Assembly (NCBI GenBank): GCA_900544025.1
Contig: UQTM01000051.1
Location: 1-24,486, forward strand
Reading direction: 5' to 3'
From: an uncultured Odoribacter sp.
GTDB lineage: Bacteria > Bacteroidota > Bacteroidia > Bacteroidales > Marinifilaceae
DNA: 24,486 nucleotides
The first letter of the stretch is position 1, and each line of letters begins with the position of its first letter. The position numbers and the translations under genes were made by a program. Positions 17,201-24,486 of this stretch are shown piece after piece. Under the pieces are notes generated by a model. That model ran no database searches. It was not told the origin of the DNA and saw only the letters and a program-made list of their open reading frames with translations.

Positions 17201-18430
17201 CTAATTTATATTATTAAAGAAACGCTGATACCTCTCGCACATAGCTGTTAATGAATATGTATTACGATATGTTTGTTTCGCTTTTTTCCCCAATTCTCGC
17301 CTCAATTGTTCCGACTCTAATAATAGCATAAGCGCATCCCGGATATGTCTGGTAAATTCTTTAGAATTTTGTCTGTCTCCAAGCGGTACAACCACTGCAT
17401 TTTCCTTGTCGGTAAACATATCTCTCAGTCCATTCGCATCCGACACGACAATCGGCAATCCATACATCATCATTTCGATGGCAACGTAGGGACATTGCTC
17501 ATAGTAAGAAGGAATAATTCCAATATCCACAATCCGATACCATTCCTTCAGTTCCTTTTTAGAAATAAAACCTGTAGTAATTATTTTAGACGAAATACGT
17601 TTAATCGAAGCTAAAAAATAACTCCATTCACTATTGGCAGACCCCGCCAACACCAATCGTGTATCAGGATAACTTTTCAATACTTCTGTAAAAGCAGCCA
17701 CTAAAGGATAAATACCTTTGGGACCGCTAAGGCGGCCAGCATAAAATAATATTTTTTCATCCTTTCCTATGTTCCACTTTTTTCGTATCTGCATTTTTTC
17801 ATCTTCTGTCGTGACTATTTTGGTTCCTCTCATCCCGCTGGGAATCAAATTAATCTTATTTTCATCAATCCTATAAACATCTCTCAATACATCATAAGTA
17901 TTGTGAGAAAGGCAAACTATAGCATCAACAAAATCATACATTTGTTTTTCCTGATCGAAATAATCTAACAGGTTCCCGTATTTTTCCCGGTAAGCTTTTC
18001 TTTTTCGATGGGCAACAATATGAGCCAACATAGCCGATTCTCCTTTTAATGCTCCGGTCCACGCCATGTCGTGTATCGTAAATACAATCTTTGATAAAGG
18101 AAAAGAGTCCTTTATCGTTTGGAGTAAGTCTCTACAGGGAGAATGATTAAAACAAAACACATTGTCAGCAGAATCTTTTATGTATTGTTTAAAAAAACGA
18201 GTAACAATTTGTGGATGATTAAGAAAATTTCCTGTCGGAAAAATAGGAAAAAGTAACTTCCTCACTCCTTTTTCCATTTTTATATCAAATTCGGCAACAT
18301 CTTCATTAAATGAAACAATGGATAAGTTCACCCCCATTTTTTTTAAACAAGCCGTATATGCTTTTATAAATGGACCAATCCCGTTTGTTCGGGAACTGAC
18401 ATGTTCATCTATTAAATAAACGTTCCTCAT
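17201..18430 (-). CDS. Family 4-type (GT-B) glycosyltransferase of a RiPP-associated Bacteroidales type
   Basis: A 409-residue GT-B enzyme. The N-terminal acceptor domain opens with Tyr-Leu-Ile-Asp-Glu-His and Asn-Gly-Ile-Gly (residues 5-19). The C-terminal donor domain has Ala-Gly-Arg-Leu-Ser-Gly-Pro-Lys-Gly (231-239) and the retaining GT4 Glu-x7-Glu motif (Glu311, Glu319) with Gly-Leu-Pro-Ile-Val-Val-Ser-Asp. From memory, this start resembles the TIGR04157 glycosyltransferases that lie beside GG-leader natural product genes in Bacteroidales; I could not check this by search. It sits between the LanC-like gene (15 bases) and the next GT (7 bases). Confidence 0.85.
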   Translation of the reverse strand: MRNVYLIDEHVSSRTNGIGPFIKAYTACLKKMGVNLSIVSFNEDVAEFDIKMEKGVRKLLFPIFPTGNFLNHPQIVTRFFKQYIKDSADNVFCFNHSPCRDLLQTIKDSFPLSKIVFTIHDMAWTGALKGESAMLAHIVAHRKRKAYREKYGNLLDYFDQEKQMYDFVDAIVCLSHNTYDVLRDVYRIDENKINLIPSGMRGTKIVTTEDEKMQIRKKWNIGKDEKILFYAGRLSGPKGIYPLVAAFTEVLKSYPDTRLVLAGSANSEWSYFLASIKRISSKIITTGFISKKELKEWYRIVDIGIIPSYYEQCPYVAIEMMMYGLPIVVSDANGLRDMFTDKENAVVVPLGDRQNSKEFTRHIRDALMLLLESEQLRRELGKKAKQTYRNTYSLTAMCERYQRFFNNIN

Positions 18431-18445
18431 AAATATTTAATGTAA

Positions 18446-19237
18446 TTAAATTACCAGCTTATTCTGAGCAATACGCTGTACAACACCTCTATCCGTCAAA
18501 ATATTCATATCCATTCTCTCGATGAAAGATTTAAATAAAAATCCCGTGAGCCCATCTTTTATCCCTATGGGATAAGTTGTTATTTTTTTTTCATCCACAT
18601 CCGACAAGCCTATAAATGAAGTGATTGCCGGCTTGTAGGAAATGGATTTCCTACCTTCATAAAATTGAACATACTCATCTATCAAGTGCACCAAATCTTC
18701 ATTCATACCTTCTTTCCCTGACAATGAATTCAAAGTTGAATAAAGATCGAAAAGATAAGTCTTATCGAAAGGCATAGCCAAATGTCCTTTAATTGTACCA
18801 TTTATATGAGCCAATACATAATGAAGGATTCCTTCCAAGCCTGTCTCCAAAGAAAAATCTGTTATTCTCCGGGGATCCCTTTCCATAATTTTACGATCTA
18901 TTTCTTCACAAATTTCAACACTATCCCCTTCCAACAAACCATTTTGAATTAAAAATTCAATACCCCAACCTATTCCGCTCAACCCCGAACCCAATCCAAT
19001 AGGGAGTTCCTTATGCACAGCTTCTATCACCTGTTCCATTAATTCATCCGCAATGGTTTCATAAATACTTTCTAAACACAATCTATGATAAGATGCAAAA
19101 AAAAGTACTATCCCCATTTTTCCTGACAAGAGCCCGGTGTCTTTCAAAAAATTCGCACGAAACATCAATAAGTTGATTATCCTTTGTTCCAAATTAAAAG
19201 CAACAGGTATCAATGGTGAATACAAATTGTTTTTCAT
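18446..19237 (-). CDS. Short LanC-like protein without zinc ligands
   Basis: A 263-residue protein with the Gly-rich helix-toroid repeats of the LanC family: Gly-Leu-Leu-Ser-Gly-Lys-Met-Gly (35-42), Gly-Leu-Ser-Gly-Ile-Gly-Trp-Gly (85-92), Leu-Glu-Thr-Gly-Leu-Glu-Gly (130-136) and Lys-Asp-Gly-Leu-Thr-Gly (227-232). LanC cyclases are about 400 residues and bind zinc through two Cys and one His. Here only Cys54 and Cys110 exist and neither is in a Cys-His-Gly or Trp-Cys-x-Gly motif, so normal zinc-dependent thioether formation is unlikely. It has no membrane segment. It lies 6 bases after the HlyD gene. It may be a degenerate cyclase, a scaffold for modification enzymes, or act with a partner. 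Confidence 0.78.
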   Translation of the reverse strand: MKNNLYSPLIPVAFNLEQRIINLLMFRANFLKDTGLLSGKMGIVLFFASYHRLCLESIYETIADELMEQVIEAVHKELPIGLGSGLSGIGWGIEFLIQNGLLEGDSVEICEEIDRKIMERDPRRITDFSLETGLEGILHYVLAHINGTIKGHLAMPFDKTYLFDLYSTLNSLSGKEGMNEDLVHLIDEYVQFYEGRKSISYKPAITSFIGLSDVDEKKITTYPIGIKDGLTGFLFKSFIERMDMNILTDRGVVQRIAQNKLVI

Positions 19238-19243
19238 GTAAAA

Positions 19244-20548
19244 TCAGTTACTCATTAATTGTTCATTCCACAATTTCCGCAAAGGCATAAAAAAGCGTTC
19301 CAACAAAGACATCTGTTCTGTTATTATATCTGCCCGTGCATTCATTCGATGTAAAAAAGGCAATTCTTTTTTATAAGTAGTCTGAAGCCCATGCTGAAAG
19401 ATTACCTCAACAACATAATAACTTCCAGTTTCTGTCTTTATCGGGACAAGGGAAATATTCTTTACCGTCCCATTCACCATCCCAAATTCATTTTCGGGAA
19501 AATTTTCAAAACGAATATTCACATTCTGTCCCACTTTCACCTTTCCCGAACGAGCTATTGGAAGTAAAGCTTTCCCGACCAACTCAACACGATCGGTAGG
19601 GATAATATTAAATATCTCTTCTCCGGCAGAAATGTTTTGATTTTTCACCCAATAAGTAGTAAAAGTAATCTTTCCACTTATAGGAGCGAGTATAACATAA
19701 GTCATTTCCCAATCCCGTATTTCATTATTCAACTGCTGCATTTGCAAATTCAACTGGGTCAAAAATATATTCTCTTTTTCAACAAACTGCTGTTCGACAT
19801 CAAGCAAAGCCTCTTTCATCTGCATAACTTGCATAGATATATTATTCAAAGAAACCTGTATGTTCTCATACACCAAACGTTCCTGCAAATAATCGTTACG
19901 GCTTTGTCCGTATTTTTCATCAGACAATGCTCCTTCCCGGTATAATATCGAATCCCTTATAAATTGCTTTGTTACTAATTCCAACTGCTGACCGGCGATA
20001 TCTTTTTGACGTACTATATCCCGATATTGTAACTCTCCTTGTGCTATGCGATTTTGAATAAACTTCTTTTTGGCCGAATAAAAACCCGAACGAATAAATT
20101 CTTTATAGTTGAACAAAGTCGAACAAAAAACCGCATACGTACTTTGCATATTTCCCAAACACAGGTTCCGTACCGGAGATAGATCAGATTTTGAGATAAC
20201 AAACGATGCCAAATATTTTTGCAATAATAAAACGTCTTCCGTCTTGGCAGAATTTTCAATTACGGCCAAATATTCTCCCGACCTGACATTCTGATTGTCC
20301 CTGACATACAACGAATCTAATCTACCAGATATTTTAGCGACAACAGCAGCAGTTGGAGTAGATCCGGTTAACGTCATTGCAGTGCTAATGATATCAGGAT
20401 ATTTAAAAAAAGCACTACCAATTAAAAATAAGAGAGTCAAAGAAGCAAGTATCGTAATTCCCCATCTTAACATCCAATTGGGGATACGTCCCAATACTTC
20501 CTGAAATTCTTCACTTCTAAGTTCTATCTTATCTGTTTCTACATCCAT
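19244..20548 (-). CDS. HlyD-type membrane fusion protein (exporter adaptor)
   Basis: Periplasmic adaptor linking the C39-ABC exporter to an outer-membrane channel. Length is 434 residues: a short cytoplasmic start, one membrane segment (about 29-47), a lipoyl-like half (about 71-98), a long coiled-coil hairpin rich in Gln, Leu and Glu (about 140-280), the second lipoyl half (Ala-Pro-Ile-Ser-Gly-Lys-Ile, about 290-320) and a C-terminal beta-barrel region. The ATG at 20548 lies one base after the TGA of the ABC gene, so translation is coupled. A GTG at 20557, overlapping that gene, is the other possible start. No outer-membrane TolC-like gene is present in the window. Confidence 0.88.
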   Translation of the reverse strand: MDVETDKIELRSEEFQEVLGRIPNWMLRWGITILASLTLLFLIGSAFFKYPDIISTAMTLTGSTPTAAVVAKISGRLDSLYVRDNQNVRSGEYLAVIENSAKTEDVLLLQKYLASFVISKSDLSPVRNLCLGNMQSTYAVFCSTLFNYKEFIRSGFYSAKKKFIQNRIAQGELQYRDIVRQKDIAGQQLELVTKQFIRDSILYREGALSDEKYGQSRNDYLQERLVYENIQVSLNNISMQVMQMKEALLDVEQQFVEKENIFLTQLNLQMQQLNNEIRDWEMTYVILAPISGKITFTTYWVKNQNISAGEEIFNIIPTDRVELVGKALLPIARSGKVKVGQNVNIRFENFPENEFGMVNGTVKNISLVPIKTETGSYYVVEVIFQHGLQTTYKKELPFLHRMNARADIITEQMSLLERFFMPLRKLWNEQLMSN

Positions 20549-20549
20549 A

Positions 20550-22778
20550 TCACACACCTAATTCCAGTTGATTCTTTACTAAAGTATAATAAGCCCCTCT
20601 TTTCTTTGTCAGTTCGATATGAGTTCCTTGCTCTATAATTTTTCCTTTATCCAAAACAACAATATTATCAGCATGCTGAACCGTACTTAACCTATGCGCT
20701 ACGATCACCACTGTTTTCCCTTTATAAAATTCAATAAGGTTATTCATAATAATTTTCTCATTATTAGCATCTAATGCATTCGTAGCTTCATCAAAAAAGA
20801 TAAATTCTGGATTTTTATATACGGCGCGCGCAATCAATAACCGCTGTCTTTGTCCCTGGCTTATACCATTGCCTTCCATCCCTATTTTCGTATTATATTT
20901 TAAGGGAAGAGATTCTATAAACTCTTTAATATTAGCCACCTTAACCGCATGTAACAACCGTTTTTTATCGATACAATCCTCCCCTACGGCAATATTATTG
21001 GCTATCGTGTCTGAAAAAATAAATCCTTCTTGCATTACCGAACCGACATTTTGCCGCCATAAGTGAGGATTTATGTCATCCAAAAGCGTCTCTCCAATCT
21101 TGACCGTACCCTTCAAGGGAGTATAAAAACCAAGTAATAATTTAATGATTGTAGTCTTACCGCTACCGCTTGCACCTACGATTGCCGTTGTTTTATTGAC
21201 CGGAATATTGAGGCTCAGATTATCAAGGACATAATCCCGTTCAGCCCCATCATAACTGAAACAAACGTTCTTAATATATATTGTCCTATCTTCCGGCAAG
21301 CAATCCAATTTCGTTTCAAGCATTTGTTCTTCATCTTCCTTATTGTGTATTTCATTCAAACGCTCCAAACTGATCTTCGCATCCTGTAAAGATTGTGCAA
21401 AGCCGATAACCTGCCCTATCGGCCCGGACAATTGACCGATAATGTAACTTATCGACATCATCATTCCCAATGTTATTTGTCCGTCAATAACAGCCTTCGC
21501 TGCAAGAAAAGAAATAAACAATGTGGTGGAACGACTAAAAAAAACAGACCCTAATTGCTGAATTTGTCCCAATTCCGTACTCTTGATACTAATCTTAAAA
21601 AGCTTCACCTGAATCCGTTCCCATTTCCACCTTTCCTGCTTTTCACAATTATTTAATTTTATTTCCTGCATCCCTGTAATAAGCTGCACCATATTACTCT
21701 GATTAGAAGACGACTGTGAAAAACGATTATAATCAAGTTTACGGCGATACCTCATGAAAGCAAGTACCCAAATGGTATAGAGGATATTCCCCAGCAGGAA
21801 AACGCCCAAAATAACCAAGTCATAATAAGCTAAAATACCGGCAAAAACAAAAAAATTAAATATCGAAAATATCAGCGATAAAGCTGTTCCCAACAAAAAG
21901 CTCTGAATTCGGCTATGATCCCCGATACGTTGCATTATGTCCCCGATATTTTTAGCATCGAAAAAACGAATAGGCAGTTTCATCAATTTCACCAAAAAAT
22001 CAGATATCAACGATATACTGATCCGGGTATTCATATGTAGAGTAATCCAGCTTTGAATAAAGCTAACAGCAATCTGGGTTATTGATAAGATAAATTGAGC
22101 GATCAAAATTAACCCGATCAGGCCAATATTATTATTTCCTATTCCCTGGTCGACAACTGCCTGTGTAAGAAAAGGCAATATCATGGCAAATACACTCCCC
22201 AATAGCATTCCCACGATTAATTGAAACAATTGACTTTTATAGGGAAGTATATAACGAAAAAAATGGCCTAAATTTTTCTTTTGTTTTTTCTGGTCATCTT
22301 CATGTTCATAAAAATCGGGAGTAGGTTCCAGTACTAAAGCAATTCCCGTATCTCTTTTTTCAGAACGGGAGCTGATCCAACATTTTAGGAATTCCTCCTT
22401 AGTCATGGCATATTTCTCTCCTACAGGATCGGCAATCTTAATGATGTAGTCTTCTTTCTTTCCTTTACTAAAAAAAGAAGACTGTTTCTTTGCCTCATAA
22501 CATACCACAAAATGATTCTGATTCCAATGTAGAATACACGGGAACGACATACCTTCGATTAATTGTTCGAAGTTGATCCTTACCCCCATCGTATGAAATC
22601 CGATACTTTCCGCCGCATCGCTTATCCCTAATAACGACACCCCCTGACGAGTGATGAAACTCTTTTCCCGTAAAGTTTGAAGAGTATAATTCCGTCCATA
22701 AAACTTAGCGACCATTCGCAAACAAGTAGGTCCACAATCCATCGCATCCAACTGCGTATATAGGGGAAAAGGCTTCAT
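20550..22778 (-). CDS. C39 peptidase-ABC exporter (bacteriocin/RiPP maturation and transport)
   Basis: Inner-membrane transporter that removes a double-glycine leader and exports the core peptide. Length is 742 residues. The N-terminal C39 peptidase (about 1-150) has Gln9, catalytic Cys15 in Asp-Cys-Gly-Pro-Thr-Cys-Leu, His89 in Asn-His-Phe-Val-Val and Asp117 in Ala-Asp-Pro-Val-Gly, so it looks active. Six membrane helices lie in about 180-460. The ATPase has Walker A (Gly535 to Thr542), signature Ile-Ser-Gln-Gly-Gln (639-643), Walker B ending Asp663-Glu664 and H-loop His695. The signature differs from Leu-Ser-Gly-Gly-Gln. The ATG at 22778 is preferred over a TTG one codon upstream. A 113-base gap without a clear promoter separates it from the lipoprotein gene. 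Confidence 0.95.
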   Translation of the reverse strand: MKPFPLYTQLDAMDCGPTCLRMVAKFYGRNYTLQTLREKSFITRQGVSLLGISDAAESIGFHTMGVRINFEQLIEGMSFPCILHWNQNHFVVCYEAKKQSSFFSKGKKEDYIIKIADPVGEKYAMTKEEFLKCWISSRSEKRDTGIALVLEPTPDFYEHEDDQKKQKKNLGHFFRYILPYKSQLFQLIVGMLLGSVFAMILPFLTQAVVDQGIGNNNIGLIGLILIAQFILSITQIAVSFIQSWITLHMNTRISISLISDFLVKLMKLPIRFFDAKNIGDIMQRIGDHSRIQSFLLGTALSLIFSIFNFFVFAGILAYYDLVILGVFLLGNILYTIWVLAFMRYRRKLDYNRFSQSSSNQSNMVQLITGMQEIKLNNCEKQERWKWERIQVKLFKISIKSTELGQIQQLGSVFFSRSTTLFISFLAAKAVIDGQITLGMMMSISYIIGQLSGPIGQVIGFAQSLQDAKISLERLNEIHNKEDEEQMLETKLDCLPEDRTIYIKNVCFSYDGAERDYVLDNLSLNIPVNKTTAIVGASGSGKTTIIKLLLGFYTPLKGTVKIGETLLDDINPHLWRQNVGSVMQEGFIFSDTIANNIAVGEDCIDKKRLLHAVKVANIKEFIESLPLKYNTKIGMEGNGISQGQRQRLLIARAVYKNPEFIFFDEATNALDANNEKIIMNNLIEFYKGKTVVIVAHRLSTVQHADNIVVLDKGKIIEQGTHIELTKKRGAYYTLVKNQLELGV

Positions 22779-22891
22779 CAATTTCTATTTATAAAATAAA
22801 ACATCAATTCCACATCACAATCCACGCCACATTATAATTCTCCATAGATTTGTACATTTTACAAAGAATTATATCCTTTATTTTACATCAA

Positions 22892-24070
22892 TTACTCTTT
22901 AAATTTAACCAACATCAACACCGTATTATCCTCTTCATTCAAACGGGAAGCTACTTCCTTTAGCTTGCCTTGTAACTTACCAGCCTCATAATCTTGTAAT
23001 AACTGAGTCGGTGACAACTTGCCACGAACATACCCCAACGGCAAATCACAATAAAACTGCCCAAGTTCCCTTTCAAATTTACCCGGCTGGTAATCCTGAT
23101 TTATCAAACGATATATAAAAAATTCTCCTGTCTGTTGGTCATAAACCAATTTTCTATAATTCTCAGGGCCACCTTGTTCAGGATCTTTCTGCTCGAAAAA
23201 ATCGACAAAGACATACCTGCCGGTCTTCAATCTGACGCAAGCAATTCTGGGCGGATTCAAATTCCAGGCACAGGAAGGACGTTTTACCATAAAAGGTATC
23301 AATTTACGGTTTTCTAAACGGTAAACCGTATCAGCACCAAAATCAGAAATAAAACATTCCCGTCCATTCTTCAAGAGGGCTGAAATCGACCACATAACCG
23401 TCCTTCTCAATTCAGGAATATATATACTATTAGTCACTCTTTCCTTCAATGTTAGATCAACAGGGGTGATACGTCCATCTATTTTAGAAATCAATACATA
23501 TGGACGAGGGTTAATCAGTGGTTTTCTTTCTTTATTAATATCATACTCATCAATAGCTATCAATGATTCCTCATCATAATTAAAAAAATGACCCAGTTCA
23601 TAATTTTGAGGAAGTTTCAACACTCGCTTAAATGTACCGTCAAAAGCATATACTTTTATTGTTTGGTTTTGCGGATAGGCAGTAATAAAAATCTCCTGCT
23701 TTATAAAATCCACTGCCATAAAAGCAATTTTAGTATATTGTTCCCCGTCCCTTCCTGTCCTATTAAAAACATGAATATTTTCCCCTTGCCGATTGAAAAC
23801 AAAAATATCACCACTCTTATTTTTAGTTACTATTAAACTGTCCGACATAAAAGTCAGGTGAAAAGAATTCCCATCCAGCAATACATCTGCCCTTGTTTCC
23901 ATCGGAATATATTCAACATCCGCTATTTCCTGGAGGAAAATTTCTTTTAGCGGATAGTTCTTATCCCAATCCAACACAATCAACCCATTCTGCATATTTT
24001 CATTTTTATTGGATTTTCCATTACAAGCTACCAATAAGCAAAATACAATATACCAAAAGACCGTTTTCAT
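22892..24070 (-). CDS. Six-bladed beta-propeller lipoprotein
   Basis: A 392-residue predicted lipoprotein. The signal ends in a good lipobox, Leu-Val-Ala-Cys with Cys16, followed by Asn-Gly-Lys-Ser. After a short linker the segment around residues 40-60 (Ile-Ala-Asp-Val-Glu-Tyr-Ile-Pro-Met-Glu-Thr) is the typical start of the Bacteroidales six-bladed beta-propeller family (PF17170-like), and repeated beta-rich blades follow. The function of this family is unknown. It lies between the precursor and exporter genes, so its co-occurrence suggests a role in product handling, immunity or outer-membrane passage, but that is only inference. Confidence 0.75.
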   Translation of the reverse strand: MKTVFWYIVFCLLVACNGKSNKNENMQNGLIVLDWDKNYPLKEIFLQEIADVEYIPMETRADVLLDGNSFHLTFMSDSLIVTKNKSGDIFVFNRQGENIHVFNRTGRDGEQYTKIAFMAVDFIKQEIFITAYPQNQTIKVYAFDGTFKRVLKLPQNYELGHFFNYDEESLIAIDEYDINKERKPLINPRPYVLISKIDGRITPVDLTLKERVTNSIYIPELRRTVMWSISALLKNGRECFISDFGADTVYRLENRKLIPFMVKRPSCAWNLNPPRIACVRLKTGRYVFVDFFEQKDPEQGGPENYRKLVYDQQTGEFFIYRLINQDYQPGKFERELGQFYCDLPLGYVRGKLSPTQLLQDYEAGKLQGKLKEVASRLNEEDNTVLMLVKFKE

Positions 24071-24179
24071 TAATAATTTGTTTCAAATAACATTTTCCTA
24101 TAATCTATCCTTAGCTATAAAATCTCGAAACAATTGCTCCAAAAATATTCTGTTTTATTTTCATTCATTTCTATTAATA

Positions 24180-24215
24180 GATGACCTGTAACACTTATAT
24201 ATATTACAAGTCATC
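24180..24215 (-). terminator. Hairpin after the precursor gene
   Basis: A 12-base-pair inverted repeat with a 12-base loop, 27 bases past the precursor stop. The single non-Watson-Crick position is a G-U pair in minus-strand RNA but a C-A mismatch on the plus strand, so it would fold as leftward RNA. No T-run follows, so it is more likely a partial terminator or an mRNA 3' stabiliser, allowing more precursor than downstream protein to be made. Confidence 0.45.
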
Positions 24216-24241
24216 CTGAATTAATCCCAAATTAACACTCA

Positions 24242-24486
24242 CTAATCAAAATAATGTACACAATTACAAAAACTTACCGCTCCCTCACTGCCGGTATATG
24301 TTCTCCATTCACATTTACCTTCAAATTTTTCATTAACTCTACATTTGATCCCTTCAGACGCACATCCATCCCCTTCTTCATTCGTATCACACTCCTCCGA
24401 TGTACCTGTACTTGAACCTGTTCCTCCAAAAATGTACTTCATTTCGCTATCGGTCATAATAGCAGCATCATTGAGTTTAATTTTAC
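24242..24486 (-). CDS. GG-leader precursor peptide, Cys-rich core (5' end outside window)
   Basis: The frame is open to the window edge and its start lies beyond it; an internal ATG at 24457 is not the likely start. The visible leader reads Lys-Ile-Lys-Leu-Asn-Asp-Ala-Ala, then Ser-Glu-Met-Lys-Tyr-Ile-Phe-Gly-Gly, the pattern of the Bacteroidales GG natural product precursors (TIGR04149-like, by recall). Cleavage after Gly-Gly would free a 59-residue acidic core. It starts with a Ser/Thr-rich stretch (Thr1, Ser3, Ser4, Thr5, Thr7, Ser8) and has six Cys at core positions 11, 20, 27, 37, 52 and 54. The C39 exporter downstream is the expected processing partner. Cys could form disulfides or thioether rings; which of these cannot be told here. 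Confidence 0.8.
   Translation of the reverse strand, partial: KIKLNDAAIMTDSEMKYIFGGTGSSTGTSEECDTNEEGDGCASEGIKCRVNEKFEGKCEWRTYTGSEGAVSFCNCVHYFD

Noticed and set aside
18446..19237. Functional lanthipeptide cyclase
   Set aside because: The zinc-binding Cys, Cys and His are missing and no dehydratase is present in the window, so I did not call the locus a lanthipeptide cluster.
1..24486. CRISPR arrays, tRNA or rRNA genes, prophage or transposase genes
   Set aside because: I saw no regular repeat-spacer pattern, no cloverleaf or rRNA-like sequence, and no transposase or integrase protein.

Overview
The window looks like chromosome of a Bacteroidales bacterium (phylum Bacteroidota). Supporting signs are an LpxC-FabZ fusion protein, promoter boxes of the TAnnTTTG type, an ATP-type PEP carboxykinase, a DPP-IV-like secreted peptidase, and a precursor peptide with the Bacteroidales type of double-glycine leader. 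I could not fix the genus. Several reading frames that begin at TTG or GTG have better ATG starts further in, and those are the starts I give.

The left two thirds are mostly housekeeping genes. Positions 5-2547 (minus) hold a small exported protein and an S9 family peptidase. Positions 2680-4972 (plus) hold a HEAT-like protein and pckA, closed by a strong terminator. Positions 5413-8692 (minus) are a lipid A operon, lpxD - lpxC/fabZ - lpxA. A divergent promoter drives rimP - nusA - infB (9015-13594, plus), with a GC-rich leader hairpin ahead of rimP. A stand-alone DsbD N-terminal-like protein and a CapA-family protein follow (13724-15350).

The right third (15499-24486, all minus strand, visibly more AT-rich in places) is the accessory region and the main point of interest. 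In order of transcription, right to left, it holds a Cys-rich precursor peptide with a GG leader (its start lies off the right edge), a six-bladed beta-propeller lipoprotein, a C39 peptidase-ABC exporter, a HlyD-type adaptor, a short LanC-like protein that lacks the LanC zinc ligands, a family 4-type glycosyltransferase and two GT-A glycosyltransferases. I read this as a peptide natural-product (RiPP or bacteriocin) export locus. The leader is probably cut after GG by the C39 domain and the core exported through the ABC-HlyD pair. The LanC-like protein and the three glycosyltransferases are candidate tailoring functions. No radical SAM enzyme, LanB/LanM dehydratase or thioredoxin-like gene lies within the window, so the chemistry of modification is open and may be encoded beyond the right edge.
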